NCBI RefSeq assembly: GCF_020150815.1
Contig: NZ_CP083723.1
Location: 992,001 to 1,056,000, forward strand
DNA length: 64,000 nt
From: Haloprofundus salilacus
GTDB lineage: Archaea; Halobacteriota; Halobacteria; Halobacteriales; Haloferacaceae
Reading direction: 5' to 3'
The translations under genes and the position numbers were made by a program. The notes below the pieces were generated by a model. The model had not been told where the DNA came from, did not search any database, and was given only the letters and a program-made list of their open reading frames with translations. Below are positions 32,288 to 39,630 of the stretch, piece by piece. The number at the start of each line of letters is the position of its first letter. Positions within the stretch are counted from its first letter, which is position 1.

Positions 32288-33629
32288 CGACGAGACCAGA
32301 TTCGAACCGCCCGAACGCCTCGACGTGGGGTTCGTCCCGGTCGAAGTCCCCGGTCTCGACGGCACCGGCGCGACGTACACCGCCGCCCTCCTCATCCGCG
32401 AACTCTCGAAACATCACGACCTCACGGTGTACGTCGTCAGCCAGCGGAGCGCGGACCGCTCGAAGTTACCCGCGACCGACCGCGTCGACTACGTCGTCCG
32501 CGACGGCCTCGCGAAACTGCCGCACCCGCTCCTGACCAAAATCGACGCCGTGGAGGAACTCGCAGATCGACTGGAGCGACACGACCTCGTCCACTCGTAC
32601 TCGACGGGCTTCATCGAACCGCTGTCGGCGCTGTCGACGCCGACGGTGGTGACGCTAAACTCCTATCAACCCGTCTGCCCGAAGGGCGACATGATGTGGC
32701 TTGACCGAAAGAAGTGCGGCGGGCCGGGTCGGGCGAAGTGCACGGCCTGCATCGCCGGAAGCGCCTACACGCGGAAGTCCGGCGTCGAGACCACCCTTCG
32801 GTCTTCGTACGACTCGCTGGCGAAGGTAGAGTTCGTCCAGAACTCCATCGCTGCGCGAGACGGCATCTCGGCGTACCACCTGCTGTCGCCGCACCAGCGC
32901 GACGACTACGCCGAGTTCGGATTCCCGGAGGAGCGCCTGAAGGTGATTCCGCACTTCGACAGCGGCGAGTTCGCCGTCGACGACCCGGCGGCGTACAAGC
33001 GCGGCGGCGATACTGGAGTCGGCCGAGACGACGACGAGCCGTTCACGCTGCTCGCCGTCGGCGCGTTCAAGTACGTCAAGGGGTTTCAGGTGCTGCTGCG
33101 GGCGTTGCCGTCGATACTCGACGACGGCCACGACGTGCGCATCCGCATCGCCGGGGCCGGGCCGTACGGCGACGCGCTTCGCTCGCTGTCGACGGACCTC
33201 GGCGTCGACGACCGCGTCGACTGGCTGGGGTTCGTCGACCACGACGACCTCCCGGCGGAGTACGCCGCCGCGGACGCGTTCGTCTACCCCGGCCTGCTCG
33301 ACGAACCGTTCGGGCGCGTCTTCCTCGAAGCGCTGTCGAGCGAAACGCCGGTACTCTCCTCGGACGTCGGCAGTACCGGCTTCATCGTCGGCGACGCGGG
33401 CGTTCGCTTCGAATCCGACGACCCCGAGTCACTCGCCCGCGCGTTCGGGCGTCTACGAGACGGATACGACGGCTACCGTGCGGCGATTCCGGGGCAGTTG
33501 GCGCGCTTTTCGCGCGAACGCGTCGTCGACGAGTTCCTGTCGCTGTACGCCGACGTTCGGGCCGGGCGGCCGCCGACCGAACGGACTGAAACGTTCGAAA
33601 CGGAGCGAACAGTCGCTCGCTCCGATTAG
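32280..33629 (+). CDS. Family 4 glycosyltransferase
   Basis: A 449-residue GT-B enzyme. The N-domain is LDVGFVPVEVPGLDGTGATYTAALLIRELSKHHDLTVYVV, followed by HSYSTGFIEPLS; a Cys-rich loop CPKGDMMWLDRKKCGGPGRAKCTACIAGSAY (about residues 128-158, four Cys) is unusual and may hold a metal or act in acceptor binding. The C-domain has LLAVGAFKYVKGFQVLLRALPSI, IAGAGPYGDAL and the donor site VYPGLLDEPFGRVFLEALSSETPVLSSDVG. GTG start forced by the in-frame stop at 32271. Transcribed towards the deacetylase gene 78 nt downstream, divergent from the asparagine synthetase-like operon. Confidence 0.92.
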   Translation: MDSDETRFEPPERLDVGFVPVEVPGLDGTGATYTAALLIRELSKHHDLTVYVVSQRSADRSKLPATDRVDYVVRDGLAKLPHPLLTKIDAVEELADRLERHDLVHSYSTGFIEPLSALSTPTVVTLNSYQPVCPKGDMMWLDRKKCGGPGRAKCTACIAGSAYTRKSGVETTLRSSYDSLAKVEFVQNSIAARDGISAYHLLSPHQRDDYAEFGFPEERLKVIPHFDSGEFAVDDPAAYKRGGDTGVGRDDDEPFTLLAVGAFKYVKGFQVLLRALPSILDDGHDVRIRIAGAGPYGDALRSLSTDLGVDDRVDWLGFVDHDDLPAEYAAADAFVYPGLLDEPFGRVFLEALSSETPVLSSDVGSTGFIVGDAGVRFESDDPESLARAFGRLRDGYDGYRAAIPGQLARFSRERVVDEFLSLYADVRAGRPPTERTETFETERTVARSD

Positions 33630-33659
33630 CGCGTCGGTAAGCGCCGGTGGCTCGGACGC

Positions 33660-33678
33660 ATAGCGAATCCATAGTAAT
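33660..33678 (+). promoter_or_regulatory. Promoter motif of the deacetylase gene
   Basis: ATAGCGAATCCATAGTAAT matches the flippase promoter at 15 of 19 positions. The ATAGTAAT box is about 33 nt before the ATG at 33708, and a GGAGGT Shine-Dalgarno-like sequence precedes that ATG by 5 nt. Confidence 0.45.
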
Positions 33679-33707
33679 GCACCCAGTTCGCCAAGCGGGA
33701 GGTACAG

Positions 33708-35078
33708 ATGAAGGACGACAGTCGAAGCCGAAGACGGTTCCTCCAGACCACCGGCGCGGCCGGCTTGGCCGGTCTCGTCGGCGTCGCGGGTTGTAGCGGC
33801 CAGTCGCCCGACGACGCGAACGACTCCGCCGCCAACGGGTCGACCCAGAGCGCGAACCAGACCGCGGGCGACGGCGCGGCGACCGACGAGCCGACGGAGA
33901 CCGAAAAGCCGGTCACGGACGAACCGGCGACGGTGGAGACGAAGTACCAGAGTCGGGAGAAGTACAACGAACCCGGCGAGTTGCTCGACGACTTCACCGA
34001 CCTCTCGGCGTGGCTCTCGAACGCCGGCGAGATGGAGTCCGCCTCCGACCACGCGTTCAGAGGCGACACGAGCGCGAAACTCATCGGCAAAGGCGGCGAG
34101 AACGCGAGCATCGCGCGCTCGTTCGAGAACAACCGCGACCTCACGAAGAAAGACTTCTCGCTCGCGCTGCGCACGACGACGCCGTCGAAGTTCGCGCTGT
34201 TCGTCTACCTCCGCGACCCGTTCGGCAACTACGCGGTGCTCGAACTGCGGAACATTTCGATGGAGACGCCGGATGTCGGCTGGTTCCGCACCGCGCCGGG
34301 CGTCTACGAGACGAGCAACACGCCGCCGGACCTCACGCAGATTTCGCGCATCGAAATCGTCGCCAACAACGCCACTGGCAACGATATCGAGGTGTGGGTC
34401 GACGACCTGCGCATCCACGACAAACCCGACAAGGGCTACATCGTCTTCAGCTGGGACGACGGGCGCAAGAGCTACTACGACGACGCTGCGCCGATGCACG
34501 ACGAATTCGGCGTCCCCGCCGTGCAGGCCGCCGTCCCGCGATTTGTCGGCCAGTCGAAGTTCATGACGCTCGGCGAACTGAAGGAGCGGTACGAGGCCGG
34601 TGACGAGATCGTCGCCCACGAGAGCATCAGCAACCGCTTCCACTCGCTGTCGGGCGACGAACTCGACAAGATTGTCCGCCAGAACAAGCAGTGGCTCCTC
34701 GGCCACGGCTTCGAAGGGTCGAACTTCGTCGTCTACCCCGGCAACGACTACGACGCGACCGCGCTCGACATCGTCAACAAGTACCACTACATGGGCGGGA
34801 TGAACCAGTCGTTCGAGCTGAACACGACCAGCCCGTACGCGTTCGACCCGCTGGTGCTTCCCCGCACCGTCGGCCACGATCTGGACATCGCGAAGCGGGT
34901 TGTCGACCAGTGTGCGAAACACCAGAACGTCGGCATCCTCAACTTCCACGACTTCGCCAACGACAACACGATGAACAAAAGCGACTACCGGAAGCTCCTC
35001 GAACACGTCACGCAGAAGGAGGGCGTCGAGGTCATCAACTTCTCGCAGCTCTGGAAGCTGCGAAAATCCGCGCCGTAA
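33708..35078 (+). CDS. Polysaccharide deacetylase-family lipoprotein
   Basis: A 456-residue exported protein. The Tat signal and lipobox are RRRFLQTTGAAGLAGLVGVAGC, with an acidic Thr/Glu/Asp linker to about 70. A CBM-like beta-sandwich follows (about 80-240: LDDFTDLSAWLSNAGEMESASDHAFRGDTSAKL...IEVWVDDLRIHDKPD). A polysaccharide deacetylase (NodB) fold follows (about 243-450): YIVFSWDDGRKSYYDDA supplies the catalytic Asp pair, DEIVAHESISNRFHSLS and VVYPGNDYD follow, and LNFHDF is near the end. The usual HxxxH is rearranged as HESISNRFH. It likely removes N-acetyl groups from extracellular polysaccharide. Confidence 0.88.
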   Translation: MKDDSRSRRRFLQTTGAAGLAGLVGVAGCSGQSPDDANDSAANGSTQSANQTAGDGAATDEPTETEKPVTDEPATVETKYQSREKYNEPGELLDDFTDLSAWLSNAGEMESASDHAFRGDTSAKLIGKGGENASIARSFENNRDLTKKDFSLALRTTTPSKFALFVYLRDPFGNYAVLELRNISMETPDVGWFRTAPGVYETSNTPPDLTQISRIEIVANNATGNDIEVWVDDLRIHDKPDKGYIVFSWDDGRKSYYDDAAPMHDEFGVPAVQAAVPRFVGQSKFMTLGELKERYEAGDEIVAHESISNRFHSLSGDELDKIVRQNKQWLLGHGFEGSNFVVYPGNDYDATALDIVNKYHYMGGMNQSFELNTTSPYAFDPLVLPRTVGHDLDIAKRVVDQCAKHQNVGILNFHDFANDNTMNKSDYRKLLEHVTQKEGVEVINFSQLWKLRKSAP

Positions 35079-35342
35079 CTCGTTTTCGCCGCAACACACT
35101 GTCCTTCCGACCCCGCTCGTTCCCGCTCCTGTCAGGTGTGCTCCGGGGTCGGCTCGTCGTTTCAGCTCTCGCACCGCATCTCGTCTTTCTCCGTTCGAGC
35201 CGTAGAAAACCAGCACGAAGTGCGTGATCTTCGTTGCATCCGCGAACGGGGGAGCGTAGCTGTACGCGCTGCTCTTCTGGTGAGGGCCGTACAACCATCG
35301 AGATTCGACGCGAGGACTGATTCGACCGCCTCGTCCGCCGAC

Positions 35343-36851
35343 TTACGGGTACTGGTTCAGATACATCCGAAGTCCCGACGAACCGAGGTTCTCGATGCCG
35401 TTTTCGAGGACGCTCTCCTTGATGGTCACGCCGCTGCTCTCGTCGTACAGTTGGACCGCCTCCCTGCCGCCCGTCGAACCCGCTGTGAGCTCCTCCATCC
35501 ACGTGTCGTCGCCGACGTTGACGACGGGGTAGCCGCCGGAGCGATACCGACCCGCGTAGAGGAAGCAGTCGTCACCGGTGAGTTCGATGCCGTGGCGGTA
35601 CCGCGTGCTAATCTGGTCGATGCCGACGGCACGGATCTGCGTGTCGTCGCGGTCGGCGCGAATCGCCGCGCGGAAGGTGTCGTCGCCCACGTCGCCGGTG
35701 AACGTGCAGTACTCGGCGACGACGCGGTCGGAGTTCGTTCCGGCTTTGGTCCAGAGACCGTAGCCGCCGGGGGTGCGCTGCTCGACGTCGCTGCGCAGGA
35801 GGACGGTCTCGCCGGCCTCCGGCGAGACGACGACGCCGTGGTTCGGTCGGTCGCCGTCGACGCTGACCGAGAGTCCCGACAGCCACGCCGACTCGGCGCT
35901 GTTCTGCACCGAGATGGCCGCCCCGTTGGCCGCGTCGAGGCGAATCGTCGTGTCGAACACCGACAGCCCGGACCCGTTTTCGAGGCGGATGCCGCGCTGG
36001 GTGTCGTCGTACTCGCGGTTCCGGTCGACGACGACCGTTGCTCCGCGGACGGAACTACCCTGCCCGGCGAGGCGGATGCTCGCTGCCCTGCTGTTTCGGT
36101 ACTCGCCGCCGCGGACGAGAACCTGCCCGTCGTCGTCGGAGACGTACAGTCCGTTGTCGGGGAAGCCGCCGAGTTCGCAGTCGCGGAACTCGATGGTTCC
36201 GCGGTGGTTCACGTCGACGATGATGCCGGTCGGTCCCCACCGAAGGTCGCCGGGCGCTCGAATCGAGTACGTCCCGCCATCAGGCGCGCGGAAGTTTTCC
36301 ACGAGACCCGATCCGGAGGCACTGGTGATGTTGAACAGTCCCGGTCCCCACGTCCCGCTGTCGTGCTCGCCGACGACGTCGACGTCGCGCACGACGAGAC
36401 CGTCCTCGACTTCGACGTGGAACGCGCGGATGCCCGTGTCGGCGGCGGTCTGGTCGATGGTGAAGTTCTCGACGTGGAGGTCGACGCCGGGGTCGTAGGA
36501 GACGCCCAGTCGGAAGAGGCGGTACTGCGGACCGTCGAACTCGTCGTAACTCGCCGGGACGATGGTTGCTCCGTTCGAGGCGAGACCGAAGTTCTCGAAG
36601 CCGGTGAAACGGAACTGCTCGTCCATGTAGTAGCGCCCCGGCGGGAACTTGACGAGCGTGTCGTCGTCAGCTACCTCGCGGAGCACCGGCGTTATCGACT
36701 CGCCACCCTCGGGGTCCGCACCGGCGTCGACGATGTCGACGACGGTTCCGAAGTCGTCGTTCAGCGAGTGCGTCGCGGCGCTGGTGCCGGAGAACGAGGC
36801 GACGCCGAGGGCGGCGGCACCGGCGAGCGAGAGGTACGAGCGACGGTTCAT
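35343..36851 (-). CDS. Tat-exported right-handed beta-helix protein
   Basis: A 502-residue secreted protein. Tat signal RRSYLSLAGAAALGVASFSGTSAA; then a pectate-lyase-like N-cap (VVDIVDAGADPEGGESITPVLREVADDDTLVKFPPGRYYMDEQFRF) and about ten parallel beta-helix coils with regular Asn/Gly/Val turns (VRDVDVVGEHDSGTWGPG, FRDCELGGFPDNGLYVSDD, IRLENGSGLSVFDTTIRL). Close paralog of the protein at 39631. It probably binds or cleaves the surface polysaccharide; catalytic residues are not evident. A TATA-like box (36907-36925) is 29 nt before an in-frame GTG at 36881, so the true start may be 10 codons upstream of the ATG given here. Confidence 0.85.
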   Translation of the reverse strand: MNRRSYLSLAGAAALGVASFSGTSAATHSLNDDFGTVVDIVDAGADPEGGESITPVLREVADDDTLVKFPPGRYYMDEQFRFTGFENFGLASNGATIVPASYDEFDGPQYRLFRLGVSYDPGVDLHVENFTIDQTAADTGIRAFHVEVEDGLVVRDVDVVGEHDSGTWGPGLFNITSASGSGLVENFRAPDGGTYSIRAPGDLRWGPTGIIVDVNHRGTIEFRDCELGGFPDNGLYVSDDDGQVLVRGGEYRNSRAASIRLAGQGSSVRGATVVVDRNREYDDTQRGIRLENGSGLSVFDTTIRLDAANGAAISVQNSAESAWLSGLSVSVDGDRPNHGVVVSPEAGETVLLRSDVEQRTPGGYGLWTKAGTNSDRVVAEYCTFTGDVGDDTFRAAIRADRDDTQIRAVGIDQISTRYRHGIELTGDDCFLYAGRYRSGGYPVVNVGDDTWMEELTAGSTGGREAVQLYDESSGVTIKESVLENGIENLGSSGLRMYLNQYP

Positions 36852-36906
36852 CTGCGTGCTGCGGGATCGGTCGGTAGGCACGTCTGTCACGCACCGCTGG
36901 GCGCAT

Positions 36907-36925
36907 TTTATTACCACGCGACTAA
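36907..36925 (-). promoter_or_regulatory. Promoter motif of the first beta-helix gene
   Basis: Minus-strand TTAGTCGCGTGGTAATAAA resembles the dehydrogenase operon promoter (14 of 19). The GTAATAAA box lies 29 nt from GTG 36881 and about 60 nt from ATG 36851. Confidence 0.4.
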
Positions 36926-37025
36926 CCGCCCTAAAACACATTCACAACGTCCGAAACGGTTGAACAGTAGACATCCGGATCGAGGGGTGTCGGCCCGGCG
37001 TACGCGCCGACGGGGAATCCCCCGG

Positions 37026-39425
37026 TCAGATCGAAAACGGCAACGCCAGGCGAGAGAACGTCAGCACGTCGAACAGGCTGCCGTCGGTATCCTCGGTCGT
37101 GTTCCCCGACTGCGACGTGTCCGTCGTCGGCTCCGAGGTCGTCGTCTCGACGGGTGTCGACGTGGGAGTCGGCGTCTCCGTCTCCGTTGGCGTCTCGGTG
37201 GGCGTCGACGTGGTGGTCGGTTCTGGCGTAGTGGTTGGCTCCGACGTGGTGGTCGGTTCCGACGTGGTGATCGGTTCCGACGTGGTGGTTGGCTCAGACG
37301 TCGTTGTTTCGGTGGGCGTCTCAGTCTCCGTCGGCGTCGATGTCGTCGTGGGCGGCGACTCCGTCGTCGTCGGTTCGGTGGTCGTCGTCGGTTCAGTGGT
37401 CGTCGTCGGTTCGTTGGGAGTTCCCGTCGGCTCCGAGGTCGTCGTTTCGGTGGGCGTCTCCGTCGGCGTGTCCGAGTCGCCACCGTCGTCGTTGTCGCCG
37501 CTATCGTCACTATCGCCGTCGTTCCCACTATCGTCGTCATCGTCGCCGCCGCCGAACCAGTCGCCGATACCGCCGGAGTCGTCGTCACTGTCGCCCCCGT
37601 CGTCTCCGCCATCACCGCCGCCGCTCTGCGGTGTCTGCGTCGAGTTCGGCGTGGGCGACCCGTTCGTATCCCCGGGACCGGTGTCGTTGGCCTCCGCGGG
37701 CGTCGTCTCGTTGGACGCCTCCGCCGGGGTGGGTGCCGGCGTCGCCGTCGGCGTCTCCGTGGTGTTCGCGTAGTCGGGTATCGACGGGCCGCCGTCGTCG
37801 CCGCTGTCGCCGCCTACGTCGGCGAGGACGACGCCGCCGGCGGCGACGAACAGCAGCAGGCCGGCGACGAACATGCCGCGCTGCATCACGTTGGTGCCGC
37901 CGTCGGTGACGAGGCGGGCGTGACGCCAGTAGAGGTTGTCGCCGACGCCGCCGACGGGGCCGGGGAACTCCGCGAGCAGTTCGAGTAGCTCGCCGACGCC
38001 AAGCGCGCCCGTGAGGAACGCGACGCAGAGGAACAACAGCAGACCGACCGGCGGCACGACGACCAGCGAGAGCAGGTCGTTGCCGACGAGCGACGGCAGC
38101 ACGAGCACGAGCGGCGCGGCGATGCCGATGGTCGCGATACTCCGGAAGAGACGGGCCTCCGAGACGGGGTCGAAGCCGACCCGTTTCGCGCTCCAGAGGT
38201 GAAAGAGGAACATCGACCCGTAACCGACGCTGGTGGCGACGGCCGCGCCGCGCATCCCGAACTGCGGGATGAGCGCGACGTTGAGCGCAACGTTGATAAC
38301 CGCCGCCGCTCCCGTCGCCGCCACGGGGAACTTCATCGTCCCGTTACCCTGCGCAACGGCGAGAATCGGCCGCGCGACGGCGAAACCGACGGTTCCAGGC
38401 AACAGCAGGATGAGCGGGATGACCGCGTTGACGAACTCCTCGCCGAGGTAGAGCGGGACGACGACGGGCGCGAGCGCCGCCAGACCGAGCGCCATGATGC
38501 CCGTAAACAGGAGCGTGTAGCGCGTCGTCCGGGCGACGAGCTTCGAGATACGCTCCGTCTGGCCCTTCGACCACATCTCGGAGGTGGAGTGGACGAACAC
38601 GGTTTGGAAGGCGATGGGCGCGAACCAGAGGAACTCCGCGATGGCGAGCGCGCCCTTGTAGTGACCCACCACGTCGTTCGGCCACCAGTACTGCAGCATC
38701 AGGATGTCGAGGTGGTACAGCGACATCATCAGCGCCATCAGGACGATGCTCATCCCGTTGAACGTCAGCATCTCGCGGCGCGGAAGGGTGTCCGGCGCAC
38801 CGCGGAACACCGCCGAGAGCGACACCTGTTTTCCGACCAGCACTAGTCCGATGATGCCGACGACGACGCCGGAGACGAGGTGACCGACGAGCGCGCCGAG
38901 CACGCCGTAGCCGAGGACGACCAGCGAGACGCCGATACCGATGAACAGCAGCGAGTCGAGGACGCGAAGCGGTTCGGAGTACTCTTCCAGACCGAACCCC
39001 ATCAGCGTCCGGCGGGTGTACGCGCGGAACTGCGCAGCGACGACCAATCCGGCGAGGACCGTCGCGTACTGGACGAACGAATCGCCGAACAGTCGGCCCC
39101 CGAGACCGGTCTCGGCGAGGACGAGAACGGTCCCGCTACCGAGCAGAGCGAGCACGATAGCGACGCGGAAGTAGAAGCCGACGACGGCGTCCTCCCAGTC
39201 GGCGACGTCGCGGTCCTCGGCGATGTACTTGCGGACGCCGTCGGTGACGCCAGAGCTGACGAAAATCATCATCAGCGCGAACACCGACAGCAGCGTCGTG
39301 TACGCGCCGACGTTCGCGTCGCCGAGTTCGCGGTACAGCAGCGGCGTCGTCGCCGCGCCGATGATGAGCGTGGCGACGCGACTGCCGCCGACCGAGAGGA
39401 TCCCTTTCAGAATGGACCGGTCCAT
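37026..39425 (-). CDS. Polysaccharide flippase (Wzx/MATE-like) with long mucin-like C-terminal tail
   Basis: A 799-residue protein. Residues 1 to about 535 are a polysaccharide-export flippase of the MOP superfamily, with about 14 helices (start GILSVGGSRVATLIIGAATTPLLYRELG, then TLMGFGLEEY, LPGTVGFAVARPILAVAQGNG). A further helix (RGMFVAGLLLFVAAGGVVLADV) leads to a tail of about 250 residues: Thr/Pro/Ala-rich with NxT sites, an Asp/Gly/Ser-rich block (GGGDGGDDGGDSDDDSGG) and EPTTTS-type repeats, ending in a hydrophobic SLFDVLTFSRLALPFSI. The flippase moves lipid-linked glycan across the membrane; the tail is not part of the known family. ATG 39425 overlaps a short leader ORF. Confidence 0.88.
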   Translation of the reverse strand: MDRSILKGILSVGGSRVATLIIGAATTPLLYRELGDANVGAYTTLLSVFALMMIFVSSGVTDGVRKYIAEDRDVADWEDAVVGFYFRVAIVLALLGSGTVLVLAETGLGGRLFGDSFVQYATVLAGLVVAAQFRAYTRRTLMGFGLEEYSEPLRVLDSLLFIGIGVSLVVLGYGVLGALVGHLVSGVVVGIIGLVLVGKQVSLSAVFRGAPDTLPRREMLTFNGMSIVLMALMMSLYHLDILMLQYWWPNDVVGHYKGALAIAEFLWFAPIAFQTVFVHSTSEMWSKGQTERISKLVARTTRYTLLFTGIMALGLAALAPVVVPLYLGEEFVNAVIPLILLLPGTVGFAVARPILAVAQGNGTMKFPVAATGAAAVINVALNVALIPQFGMRGAAVATSVGYGSMFLFHLWSAKRVGFDPVSEARLFRSIATIGIAAPLVLVLPSLVGNDLLSLVVVPPVGLLLFLCVAFLTGALGVGELLELLAEFPGPVGGVGDNLYWRHARLVTDGGTNVMQRGMFVAGLLLFVAAGGVVLADVGGDSGDDGGPSIPDYANTTETPTATPAPTPAEASNETTPAEANDTGPGDTNGSPTPNSTQTPQSGGGDGGDDGGDSDDDSGGIGDWFGGGDDDDDSGNDGDSDDSGDNDDGGDSDTPTETPTETTTSEPTGTPNEPTTTTEPTTTTEPTTTESPPTTTSTPTETETPTETTTSEPTTTSEPITTSEPTTTSEPTTTPEPTTTSTPTETPTETETPTPTSTPVETTTSEPTTDTSQSGNTTEDTDGSLFDVLTFSRLALPFSI
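37213..37302 (-). repeat. Five 18-bp tandem repeats in the flippase tail
   Basis: Units of 18 bp (plus-strand gtggtcggttccgacgtg with few changes) encode the hexapeptide EPTTTS and close variants. Near-identity of the units suggests recent slippage or copy-number variation of the tail. Confidence 0.75.
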
Positions 39426-39493
39426 CAGCTCCTCACCGGGTAGCGATAGGAGAGGCGTCTGACAGGGGCGATGCTGTGGAGGCGCGGTGACAT
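39425..39493 (-). CDS. Putative 22-residue basic leader ORF before the flippase
   Basis: ATG at 39493 lies about 29 nt after the TATA-like box at 39519-39526. The frame ends with TGA that shares one base with the flippase ATG (TGATG). It has five Arg and one His residue and no motif. Same architecture as the frames before glmS and GT4. Confidence 0.35.
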   Translation of the reverse strand: MSPRLHSIAPVRRLSYRYPVRS

Positions 39494-39518
39494 GGGAACC
39501 ACTCGGCCCTCCGGGGTG

Positions 39519-39537
39519 ATTATTATAGAGACGCTAT
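39519..39537 (-). promoter_or_regulatory. Promoter motif of the flippase gene
   Basis: Minus-strand ATAGCGTCTCTATAATAAT, 15 of 19 positions shared with the deacetylase promoter at 33660. The box is about 100 nt from the flippase ATG and 29 nt from the leader ATG. Confidence 0.5.
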
Positions 39538-39630
39538 GTCGGTGAGCCGCCGGAGTTCGGGCGGTCGTAAGCCAGCGGTGTTCGCGTCGCGTCGAGACGC
39601 CTCCGTTTATTTAGTTCTCGTCGATCGAGA

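Noticed and set aside
35136-37988. 950-codon plus-strand open frame
   Set aside because: Antisense to the beta-helix protein and the flippase tail; low-complexity Val/Arg/Asp composition caused by G+C-rich codons on the real strand.
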